Source: Humisphaera borealis
GTDB taxonomy: Bacteria > Planctomycetota > Phycisphaerae > Tepidisphaerales > Tepidisphaeraceae
Direction of reading: 5' to 3'
Assembly (NCBI RefSeq): GCF_015169395.1
Contig: NZ_CP063458.1
Span: forward strand, 4,650,001-4,714,000
Length of the DNA: 64,000 bases
Of this stretch, positions 42,242 through 50,276 are shown piece after piece (position 1 is the first letter of the stretch; every line of letters starts with the position of its first letter). The position numbers and the translations under genes were made by a program. The notes beneath the pieces are model-generated. The model was not told where the DNA came from. It did not search any database and was given only the letters and a program-made list of their open reading frames with translations.

Positions 42242-44416
42242 CTACGGCGCGATCTTCCCGTCGTCCGCCTGCCATTCCCACTTCTCGCCGAAGAACCCGG
42301 CCTTGGGAAGGACGCCCCAGCTCGTCTTGGTCGGCGGGGTCTGGGTGTCGATGACCGCGTAGTCGGGGAGCTTCGGGGTCTGGCGGGCGTTGTTGAGGTA
42401 GTCGGCTTCGCGGAACGTGAAGCCGCTGTTGATCACGATGTACTTCGTCGGGTTCAGCGGGTTCGGGTAGATCATCACCGGCACATACCGGTCGCCGGCG
42501 AAGCCCTTGCCGTTGACGACCAGTTTCTCGCTCGTCCACTGGATCGGCAGCTTCGGCAGGACGCGGGCGATGAGCGGGTTGCTGCCGGGGTCGCCGAACA
42601 GGACGAGGTTGCTCGAAGCGATGTCGGCGTCGGTGATCTGGTCGGACGGCTTCACCCGGGCTTCACCGCGGAACTGCTTCCGCCATTCGCCGATCGCGCG
42701 ATCGCATTCCTTCGCGGCCCAGCCGGCGGTTTTCTCGCTCAGGCCTTTTCCGGTCGGCCGGACGATGACAAAACTGCTCAGGAAGGCGTCATCGATCGGC
42801 CCCTGCAGGCCGTGCCGCTTGCGCAGCCCTGTCGGCGGGTCGGTGTCGCGGCCCCATTTGCCGTCGGTCTTGCGCAGGGCATAGATGCCCAGCAGCGACG
42901 ACTGCTCGTCGAATGCCACCCGCTGGCCGTCGATATCGACGGTGATCGGCTTGTCGATCGCGAACGGACTTCCCTTCAACGGGAACTTGAAGAACAGGGC
43001 GCTGACGTTCTTCGTCGTCGCCTTGATGGCGGCGCCGCCGGCAATTTCGGCATCGACCGTCGCCTTCTGCCAGTGCTTCTCCAGGCCGGTGACCGTCAGC
43101 CAGAGCATCGAGTCGTATCGCAGCGTGTAGGTGGCGAACTTGACGCGCTGGGGAAGGAAGTCTTTCCCCTGCTTTGTCAGTTCTTCGACGCGGGCGTCGA
43201 GCTTCTTCTTGGTCTCCGGCTCGTACTTGTGCTCGGTGTTCGGGCCGATGAAGCGTTCGAGCTGGATGCCGGCTTTGGTCAGCGCCTCTTCCATGACATC
43301 GCCGGCTTGCTTCTGGCCGTCCTTGTCGCCGGCGTAGGCGATCGTCTTGGTGTTGAAGAAGTTTTCTTCGTGCTCGGTCGCGTTGTAGAGGCGATAGAGG
43401 ACCGACTCGTACCAGGGCGGCACTTCGCCGTTCTGGGCGAGCTTCAGGAAGCGTTGCGATTCGCTGAACCCCGCGCCAGGCGTGGCGACGCAGAATTTCT
43501 CGCCGTAGTGGGCCGCGAAGTGCCAGAGCGCGCCGCCGCCCATGGAAAAACCGGTCACCGAGACGCGTGCTTTGTCGATCGGATACTGCTCGGCGATGCG
43601 TTCCCAGGTTTCGAACAGGTCGATCTCGCCGGCGAGCTTGTTGGCGCAGCAATACCTGCCGTACAGCATCGCGACGAACTTGGTCTTGGGATCGCCGACG
43701 GTGGAGTTGCTGGAACTGGGGTCAATCTTGGTGCTGAGGAAGGCGAGTTCGGTGAGGTTTTCGTTGCGGCCGTGGCAGCTGAGCGCCAGCGGCAGCGGCT
43801 CGGCCTGCCCCGGCTTCCAGATTTCCGGAACGAACAGGATGTAAGGCTGTACCGATCCGTCAATCTTCGACACATACCCGCGCGGGCCGGACTGCGTCGC
43901 CCAAGGCGTTTGGCCGGCCTTGAGCTGCTTAGCGCGTTCCAGCCCCGTGGCGAGGACCGCCAGCGCCTGCTTGGCCGATGCCCGCAGGTCTTTACTCCCC
44001 TTGGGAGCGATGAACTCGTTGTACTTCAGGCCGTAGTGGATCGCGTTGTAGTAGATCTGGACGTCGGGCAGATACGCCTGCAGTTGCGGCTTCTGCTGGA
44101 GGGTGGCGGACAGCTCGTCGATCGCGGCTTCGAGTTCCTTCGCGCCCTTTTCGACGGCCGCCTGATCTTCCGGCGGCAGCGGCGTTCCGAGTGGGGGGAT
44201 CGGGCGGACGTCGTTGGGATCCTTCGGTGCCGGAGGTTTGGGAGCGGCGGCCGGCGTCGCCGGCTTTGGCGCGCCGGGAGCGGCGGGCTTGGTCGATGCC
44301 TTTGTCTCTGGCTTGGCGGTTGGTTTGGCCGCCGGCGTCGATTGCCCGAACGCCCATGCGCCGAGCCCCAGAGACAGACAACCTGCCGCCACGATCAGAT
44401 TTCGCTGTAAACGCAC
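42242..44416 (-). CDS. Secreted prolyl-oligopeptidase-type esterase
   Basis: A 724-residue exported protein. It has a signal peptide (LIVAAGCLSLGLGAWAFGQ), a Pro/Ala/Lys-rich linker and a helical region. An alpha/beta hydrolase domain follows with the nucleophile elbow VTGFSMGGGALW and the upstream oxyanion region ALSCHGRNENLTELAF. PNTEHKYEPE may provide the His. The C-terminal third (ITVDIDGQRVAFDEQ, LVLFGDPGSNPLIARVLPKL) looks like an extra domain of unknown role, typical of planctomycete esterases/peptidases of the S9 type. Substrate unknown. Confidence 0.8.
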   Translation of the reverse strand: MRLQRNLIVAAGCLSLGLGAWAFGQSTPAAKPTAKPETKASTKPAAPGAPKPATPAAAPKPPAPKDPNDVRPIPPLGTPLPPEDQAAVEKGAKELEAAIDELSATLQQKPQLQAYLPDVQIYYNAIHYGLKYNEFIAPKGSKDLRASAKQALAVLATGLERAKQLKAGQTPWATQSGPRGYVSKIDGSVQPYILFVPEIWKPGQAEPLPLALSCHGRNENLTELAFLSTKIDPSSSNSTVGDPKTKFVAMLYGRYCCANKLAGEIDLFETWERIAEQYPIDKARVSVTGFSMGGGALWHFAAHYGEKFCVATPGAGFSESQRFLKLAQNGEVPPWYESVLYRLYNATEHEENFFNTKTIAYAGDKDGQKQAGDVMEEALTKAGIQLERFIGPNTEHKYEPETKKKLDARVEELTKQGKDFLPQRVKFATYTLRYDSMLWLTVTGLEKHWQKATVDAEIAGGAAIKATTKNVSALFFKFPLKGSPFAIDKPITVDIDGQRVAFDEQSSLLGIYALRKTDGKWGRDTDPPTGLRKRHGLQGPIDDAFLSSFVIVRPTGKGLSEKTAGWAAKECDRAIGEWRKQFRGEARVKPSDQITDADIASSNLVLFGDPGSNPLIARVLPKLPIQWTSEKLVVNGKGFAGDRYVPVMIYPNPLNPTKYIVINSGFTFREADYLNNARQTPKLPDYAVIDTQTPPTKTSWGVLPKAGFFGEKWEWQADDGKIAP

Positions 44417-44439
44417 TCGGAAACTCCTCGCAGTTCGCT

Positions 44440-44660
44440 CCCTCTCCCCTGTATTCGGGGGAGAGGGTTGGGGTGAGGGGCCGAACGTCGGAGGATACTG
44501 AATGGAGAATGCAGAACGAGGAATGGAGAACGGAGAATGAACTGGCTCCTCAACCCTTGGTCATTCATCGTTTTGCATTCTTCGTCCTTAATTCTCCAAT
44601 CAAGCCTCTCGACGTTCGGCCCCTCACCCTGGCCCTCTCCCCCAAGTACAGGGGAGAGGG
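44440..44660. repeat. 220-base inverted-repeat element between divergent genes
   Basis: The left arm (44440-44490: CCCTCTCCCCTGTA... to CCGAACGTCG) pairs with the right arm (44610-44660: CGACGTTCGGCCCCTCACCC... to GGGGAGAGGG) over about 50 bases with few mismatches. The centre contains imperfect GGAGAATG-type units and their inverted partners. It fills the space between the divergent esterase and DUF4139-like genes and therefore lies in both 5' regions. Confidence 0.85.
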
Positions 44661-44792
44661 GACAAGACAAATTTTGTCGGGGAACCTTTCCTTCCGACCC
44701 GCGTCCAACGATTGTACCCGACGCCGCGCCCTTCGTTCATCCCGAGGGAAACACTTCGCGCGGCGAACGACCGACTTATCGAGGAAACGACC

Positions 44793-47045
44793 ATGCGGAA
44801 ACGAGCAACGACGGCGATCCTGGCGGCGGCGATGTCTGGACTTCTGGGGCTGTCGGCGATGACGAACGGTCAGGCTGCGCGTGAAGCCGCTCCAGCCGCC
44901 AATGCCGCCGCCGATCCGCAGGCCAATCTGCCCGTCCGCCAAGTGGTGCTGTATTCGTCGGGAGTGGGGTACTTCGAACACTTCGGCTCGGTCAAAGGCA
45001 ACGGTACGACCGAATTGCACTTCAAGACGCAGCAGATCAACGACATTCTCAAGAGCCTGGTCCTTCAGGATATGGACAAGGGGAAGGTAGGGGTGATCAC
45101 CTACCCGTCGCAGGACCCCATTGCCAAGACGCTCCGCAGCTTTCAGGTCGATATCACCAGCAACCCCTCGCTCGCCGAGCTGATGAACCAGCTTCGTGGG
45201 GCTTCGGTCACATTGTCGCTGGGTGCGGAGAAGGTGACCGGGACGATCGTCGGCGTCGAGCGCAAACCCCGCCCGGTCGGCACCGGCGATGGCGCGAAGG
45301 TGATCGAAGTCGCCGTGCTGAACCTGCTGACTGAAGGCGGCATTCGCGGCGTAGCACTGGACGAAGTCCGGTCGTTCGAACTGCAGGACGCCAAGCTGAA
45401 GGAAGAGCTGAACCGAGCGCTGGCCGCGCTCGCGTCGGCCCGCGACCAGGACAAGAAGCCGGTCAAGATCAACTTTGCCGGCGAAGGCGAACGACGACTG
45501 CGGATCGGCTATGTCGTCGAAACGCCGGTCTGGAAGACGAGTTATCGATTGATCCTGTCCGACAAGGCCGCCGGCGGGGCAAAGGAAGACGCCAAGCCCA
45601 ACCTCGGCAGTGGCGTGGGCGGTGCGGGCGCGGGCGCCGGTGCGGTGGGTGGCGGTGCGACCGCAAAGCCGGCGGGGTCGGGGGCGTTGCAGGGTTGGGC
45701 GATCGTCGAAAACCAGACCGACAACGACTGGAACGACGTGCAGTTGTCGCTCGTCAGCGGCCGGCCGATCAGTTTCGTCATGGATTTGTATCAGCCGCTC
45801 TATATCCCGCGACCGGTGGTCCAACCCGAGCTTTATGCCAGCCTGCGGCCACAGACGTATGACGGCGCGGTGGCAGCCAACAAGCCGCTTGCTGATTTCG
45901 CTGGTCAGGAACGAACGTCCGCCGCCGCGCCACCGGCACCCGCGGCAGCTCCCGCCATGGTGATGGCCCGAAAGTCGGCGAGCGACGAAAAGGCCAGGAG
46001 CCGGGACTACGCCCTTGCCGACAAACGCGCCGAACAGCTTGGCGACTTGGATGCCGCGTCCAGTGTGACGTCCATCGCGTCGGCGGCAAAGGTCGGCGAG
46101 CTGTTTCAGTACACCGTGGGCAACGTCTCGCTGCCGCGCCAAACCAGTGCCATGATTCCCGTGGTCACCGATCCGGTCGAGGTCGAGAAGCTGTCGATCT
46201 ACAACCTGTCGGTCCTGCCAAAGAACCCGCTGCTGGGCGCTCGCGTGAAAAACACCACCGGCAAGCACCTGTTGCAGGGACCGGTGACGGTGCTCGACGG
46301 CGGCAGCTATGCCGGCGACGCGCGGATCGAAGACCTTCCGCCGGGGCAGGAACGGCTCATCAGCTACGGCGTGGATCAGCAGATCATCGTGCAGGCGCAG
46401 AACAGCAGGCAGGAGAACACGATTGAATCGGGGAAGATCGTCGCCGGCGTTTTGGAACTGACCCGCAAGCTGGTCGCGACGCAGGATTACGCCGCCGACA
46501 ACAAGGGGGACAAGGCCAAGACACTGATCATCGAACACGCCCGCCGCAACGGCTGGAAGCTCGCCGAGCCCGCCAAGGCCGACGAGACGACCGACTCGCT
46601 CTACCGCTTCAAAGGAAGCATCGGCGCGGACAAGGCGACCAAGCTGACCGTGCGCGAAGAGCTGGTGACCCAGCAGCGGATGGCGATCCTGAGCATCGAC
46701 GACGGTTCGCTGCTGAGCTATCGCGAAACGGGCGCCATCGCGCCCGCCGTCCGCGAAGCGCTCACGAAAGCGGCCAAGTTCCGCCAGGCGATGGCCGAAA
46801 CGCAGCGTCAGATCCAGGACCGCCAGAACCAGGTGAACCTGATCACGCAGGAGCAAAACCGTATCCGCGAGAACATGAAGACGGTTTCGCAGAACACGGA
46901 CTATTACAACCGGCTTTTGACGAAGCTGAGCGATCAGGAGAGCAAGATCGAGACGCTGCAGAAGGAGTCGGAAGGCCTTCGACAGACGGTGGAGGGGCAG
47001 CGTAAGGAGATGGAAGACTATCTGAAAGCGTTGAGCGTCAACTGA
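44793..47045 (+). CDS. Secreted DUF4139-like protein with a C-terminal coiled coil
   Basis: A 750-residue exported protein from ATG 44793 (GAGGAA upstream; signal MRKRATTAILAAAMSGLLGL). A beta-rich N-terminal part (VRQVVLYSSGVGYFEHFGSV) and a central beta domain with LSVLPKNPLLGARVKNTTGK resemble DUF4139/mucoidy-inhibitor-A-type proteins. A Gly/Ala linker (GSGVGGAGAGAGAVGGG) and an Ala/Pro stretch interrupt the domains. The C-terminus is a heptad coiled coil (QDRQNQVNLITQEQNRIREN). Function unknown; envelope location inferred. Confidence 0.78.
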   Translation: MRKRATTAILAAAMSGLLGLSAMTNGQAAREAAPAANAAADPQANLPVRQVVLYSSGVGYFEHFGSVKGNGTTELHFKTQQINDILKSLVLQDMDKGKVGVITYPSQDPIAKTLRSFQVDITSNPSLAELMNQLRGASVTLSLGAEKVTGTIVGVERKPRPVGTGDGAKVIEVAVLNLLTEGGIRGVALDEVRSFELQDAKLKEELNRALAALASARDQDKKPVKINFAGEGERRLRIGYVVETPVWKTSYRLILSDKAAGGAKEDAKPNLGSGVGGAGAGAGAVGGGATAKPAGSGALQGWAIVENQTDNDWNDVQLSLVSGRPISFVMDLYQPLYIPRPVVQPELYASLRPQTYDGAVAANKPLADFAGQERTSAAAPPAPAAAPAMVMARKSASDEKARSRDYALADKRAEQLGDLDAASSVTSIASAAKVGELFQYTVGNVSLPRQTSAMIPVVTDPVEVEKLSIYNLSVLPKNPLLGARVKNTTGKHLLQGPVTVLDGGSYAGDARIEDLPPGQERLISYGVDQQIIVQAQNSRQENTIESGKIVAGVLELTRKLVATQDYAADNKGDKAKTLIIEHARRNGWKLAEPAKADETTDSLYRFKGSIGADKATKLTVREELVTQQRMAILSIDDGSLLSYRETGAIAPAVREALTKAAKFRQAMAETQRQIQDRQNQVNLITQEQNRIRENMKTVSQNTDYYNRLLTKLSDQESKIETLQKESEGLRQTVEGQRKEMEDYLKALSVN

Positions 47046-47055
47046 TCTGATGAGT

Positions 47056-47098
47056 GGTCGCACCGAAGGTTTACGTCGAGTGCACCTTCGGTGCGACC
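47056..47098. terminator. Bidirectional hairpin between convergent genes
   Basis: Arms GGTCGCACCGAAGGT (47056-47070) and ACCTTCGGTGCGACC (47084-47098) are fully complementary. There is no T-tract on either side, so it is either a repeat or a weak bidirectional stop. Confidence 0.55.
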
Positions 47099-47139
47099 GC
47101 TAATCGAGTAATCGAGGCAGGTACCCCTCGTTTTCCCAA

Positions 47140-47433
47140 CTAGCTAAACCGCTCCAACGCCTCCACGATCAGCGCTAGCGCCCCGGCGGCGATCGCCATG
47201 CCGACGACGATCCAGAGCGTCAGGACGGTTGCTTCGCGCGGCACCTGCCGCATCGTCCGGCACTTGATCGACTTATAGACGACCGCGATCGCTATGCAGA
47301 GGGGAAGCAGTAGCCACGGCCAGACCGAATCGTTCCACGCCGGCAGGGGGGTTAGGAATGGGACGTATTTGTAAGCCGTCCCTTCCGAGAGCGTCTGCAG
47401 GGCCGGGAACATCATGCCAGGGATTCCGTTCAT
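47140..47433 (-). CDS. Small membrane protein (97 aa)
   Basis: Two hydrophobic helices (SVWPWLLLPLCIAIAVVY and ATVLTLWIVVGMAIAAGALALIV) joined by a basic loop. Its ATG overlaps the stop of the preceding gene (ATGA at 47430-47433), indicating translational coupling. Family not recognised. Confidence 0.72.
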   Translation of the reverse strand: MNGIPGMMFPALQTLSEGTAYKYVPFLTPLPAWNDSVWPWLLLPLCIAIAVVYKSIKCRTMRQVPREATVLTLWIVVGMAIAAGALALIVEALERFS

Positions 47434-47978
47434 CGCTCCTCCAGCATTCGCCCGGCCCGGTGGGCCGAATCGATGATCACCAACAGGTTGAGCATGCCGG
47501 CGACGGCGGTGTAGAGAACCGCGATCTCATTGACCCGTGCGTGAGATTCGACCCCGGGGGTCACGATCTCGGATTGTCGGCTGTCAAACAGCCTTGCTTC
47601 GTCCACGGTCGAGGCCCGGGCGCTGAAATACGCGCCGACAAACCCCACCGGCCCATTGAAGAACTGCGTGATCGACCAGGGTTTGGCGCGGATTTCATCG
47701 CCTAAAGTTGCTTTGGGCGGAGGTGTCATCTGGTTGCGGGCGGCCTCGAGGCGAGCGACCTGGACCTCCTCGCGTTCGACGGTCGGCACTTCCAGCGACC
47801 GTACGCCCCCGACCAGCAGTCCCGATACGAAAAGCAGGACGATGGTGACGCCGACGGTGATGCCCCGTGTGCGCTGACCGATCAGCGCATAACCCAGACC
47901 GGGAAGCGCCCAGGCCGCCAGCGCGACAAGGAGAGGGTGCGGGGGCCTGTTGTGAGGCGGCGTTTCCGACGGGTTCAT
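47430..47978 (-). CDS. Membrane protein, DUF6677-like (182 aa)
   Basis: A helix after a Pro-rich N-terminus (LLVALAAWALPGLGYALIGQRTRGI), a second helix (TVGVTIVLLFVSGLLVGGV), a soluble loop and a last helix near VLYTAVAGMLNLLVIID. GLGYALIGQRTRG is like the short membrane signature in several planctomycete proteins. Role unknown. It is coupled by a four-base overlap to the next gene. Confidence 0.7.
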   Translation of the reverse strand: MNPSETPPHNRPPHPLLVALAAWALPGLGYALIGQRTRGITVGVTIVLLFVSGLLVGGVRSLEVPTVEREEVQVARLEAARNQMTPPPKATLGDEIRAKPWSITQFFNGPVGFVGAYFSARASTVDEARLFDSRQSEIVTPGVESHARVNEIAVLYTAVAGMLNLLVIIDSAHRAGRMLEER

Positions 47979-48219
47979 GAGGCGTGGTACTGTAGCGGGG
48001 GGCAGGGGTTCGGCAAGGCCGGAGTCGGCGGCATCGGATTCATCACGCCTGCGGGTGCTTGGCGGCAGCGAGCGATTACAATCGATCGGGTCTGATTTAT
48101 CGGACGTGCCGTTGTTGGCCGATAACGAACAATCGACCGCCTGCCGGTGGGCTCAATAGGTACGTTTAGCCCCGGGGAAGCCGCCAGAGACCGGGCCTTG
48201 AGGGAAGTGGAGTTTTCGT

Positions 48220-50106
48220 ATGTGTGGGATTATCGCTTACGTCGGCCAGAAGAATGTGCAGCCACTCTTGATTGAGGGGCTCAAGCGGCTGGAATACCGC
48301 GGGTACGACTCGTCGGGACTGGCTGTGATCGATGCACGCCGGCAGATGCACCTCCGCCGGGCCGTCGGGCGGATCAGCGTCCTCGAGGACCGGTTGGCCG
48401 AGGGCTCCCCGCTGCCGGAGGCCAACATCGGCCTGGCCCATACCCGCTGGGCGACGCACGGCCCGCCCACCGAAGCCAATGCCCACCCGCACGTGGATGC
48501 GGCCGGTCGAATCGCGCTGGTTCACAACGGCATCATCGAGAACTATGTCGCGATCAAGCAGCTCCTGGTGGAGAAGGGGTACACCTTCAAGAGCCAGACC
48601 GATACCGAAGTGCTGGCGCAGCTCATCGGCGACCTCTGCATCCAGATCAAAGAGCAAAACCACCTGCCGCCGGGGGCTTCGATCCTGCAGCGCGCCGTGC
48701 AGGCGGCTCTGAATGAAGTCGAAGGGACCTACGGGATTGCCGTCGTCAGCAGCGACGAGCCGCAAACGCTTGTCGTCGCCCGAAAGGGCAGCCCGCTGAT
48801 CATCGGCGTCGGTGACGACGAATACGTGGTCGCGTCCGATGCGTCGGCAATCATCGAACACACGACCCAGGTCGTTCACCTGAACGACCACGAGATGGCC
48901 GTCCTGCGCGCCGGGCCCGGTCGCGAGACGTCATTCCGGACGATGACGATCGGCGACATCACCGTGTCTCCCGTTGTCCAGCAGCTGGAGAACAAGCTCG
49001 AAGAGTATGAGCTCGGCGACTACGAGCACTACATGCTCAAGGAAATCTTCGAGCAGCCCAACGCATTGCGCAACTGCCTGCGTGGCCGGGCCGAACAGCG
49101 GGAAGGCCGAATCGTGCTCGGCGGATTGGCCGACCATGCCCGCGACCTGGTCAAGGCCCGTCGCTTCATTCTGACCGGACAGGGCACGGCGTGGCACGCC
49201 GCCCTCGTCGGCGACTACCTGATGGAAGACCTGGCCAAGGTGGTCACCGAAGCGACTTACGCCAGCGAGTTCCGCTACCGCAACCCGATCGTGGAAGAAG
49301 GCACAGTTGTCGTCGCGATCAGCCAGAGCGGCGAGACGGCCGATACGCTGGCGGCGCTGCGCGAGGCGAAGGAACGCGGCGCGATGGCGCTGGGGCTGAT
49401 CAACGTCGTCGGCAGTACGATCGCCCGCGAGACCGACGCCGGCATCTACCTCCACGCCGGCCCCGAAATCGGTGTCGCCAGCACCAAGGCGTTCACCTGT
49501 CAGCTGGCGGCGTTGACGATGCTGTCAGTGTATGTCGGTCGAAAGAAATTCATGGGACAGGGCCAGACGCAGGAAGTGATCGATGCCCTCTGCGCTGTGC
49601 CCGACCAGCTCGACGTTGTGCTCAAGACCAGCGAACAGGTACGCGACATCGCGGCGAAGTTCGTCGACCGCGAGAACTGGCTGTTCCTCGGCCGTGGCTA
49701 TCACTACCCCGTCGCACTGGAAGGCGCGCTCAAGCTGAAGGAAATCAGCTATATCCACGCCGAGGGCATGCCGGCGGCGGAGATCAAGCACGGGCCGATC
49801 GCGTTGATCAACGACGGCATGCCGGTCGTGTTCATCGCGACGCAAGGACTGCAGTACGACAAGGTCATCAGCAACATCGAAGTCGTGCGGGCACGTGGCG
49901 GTAAGATCATCGCCGTCGCGACCGAAGGGGACACCAACATCGGCCGCTACAGCGACGACGTCATCTACATCCCCCACACGATTGAGCCGATCCAGCCGCT
50001 GCTGAGCGTGGTCCCGCTACAACTGATGGCGTATCACGCGGCGGTCCTGCGCGGCTGCAACGTGGACAAGCCGCGGAACCTGGCCAAGAGCGTGACGGTG
50101 GAGTGA
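48220..50106 (+). CDS. glmS: Glutamine-fructose-6-phosphate aminotransferase
   Basis: A 628-residue enzyme making glucosamine-6-phosphate for peptidoglycan and LPS. The N-terminal glutaminase begins MCGIIAYVG (catalytic Cys after Met), with RYRG-type and HTRWATHG motifs. The C-terminal sugar isomerase domains show AISQSGETADT and the final LAKSVTVE. No glmS ribozyme or riboswitch could be recognised in the 240 bases upstream. Confidence 0.97.
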   Translation: MCGIIAYVGQKNVQPLLIEGLKRLEYRGYDSSGLAVIDARRQMHLRRAVGRISVLEDRLAEGSPLPEANIGLAHTRWATHGPPTEANAHPHVDAAGRIALVHNGIIENYVAIKQLLVEKGYTFKSQTDTEVLAQLIGDLCIQIKEQNHLPPGASILQRAVQAALNEVEGTYGIAVVSSDEPQTLVVARKGSPLIIGVGDDEYVVASDASAIIEHTTQVVHLNDHEMAVLRAGPGRETSFRTMTIGDITVSPVVQQLENKLEEYELGDYEHYMLKEIFEQPNALRNCLRGRAEQREGRIVLGGLADHARDLVKARRFILTGQGTAWHAALVGDYLMEDLAKVVTEATYASEFRYRNPIVEEGTVVVAISQSGETADTLAALREAKERGAMALGLINVVGSTIARETDAGIYLHAGPEIGVASTKAFTCQLAALTMLSVYVGRKKFMGQGQTQEVIDALCAVPDQLDVVLKTSEQVRDIAAKFVDRENWLFLGRGYHYPVALEGALKLKEISYIHAEGMPAAEIKHGPIALINDGMPVVFIATQGLQYDKVISNIEVVRARGGKIIAVATEGDTNIGRYSDDVIYIPHTIEPIQPLLSVVPLQLMAYHAAVLRGCNVDKPRNLAKSVTVE

Positions 50107-50276
50107 TCGAACGTCGTGAGAGATTTGCGGCTGCGCCGCGAGACAAGGGTGATCGGGGCGCGCTCCGGCAGGGCAGGTGAGTTTTTAGGATCCGCGCACG
50201 GAGTAAGGGGGCAAGGTGGTCCTTCCGACGCATGTCCCGCTTACTTCGTGCGTGGCTCCTTCAGAGAGTCGCACGG

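Noticed and set aside
44565-47063. 832-codon minus-strand open frame
   Set aside because: Antisense to the DUF4139-like gene, which has a ribosome site, signal peptide and coiled coil. The antisense product has the composition of a shadow frame.
47979-48219. glmS ribozyme or riboswitch
   Set aside because: No P1/P2 core or glmS-ribozyme consensus could be recognised, and the element is mainly known from Firmicutes.
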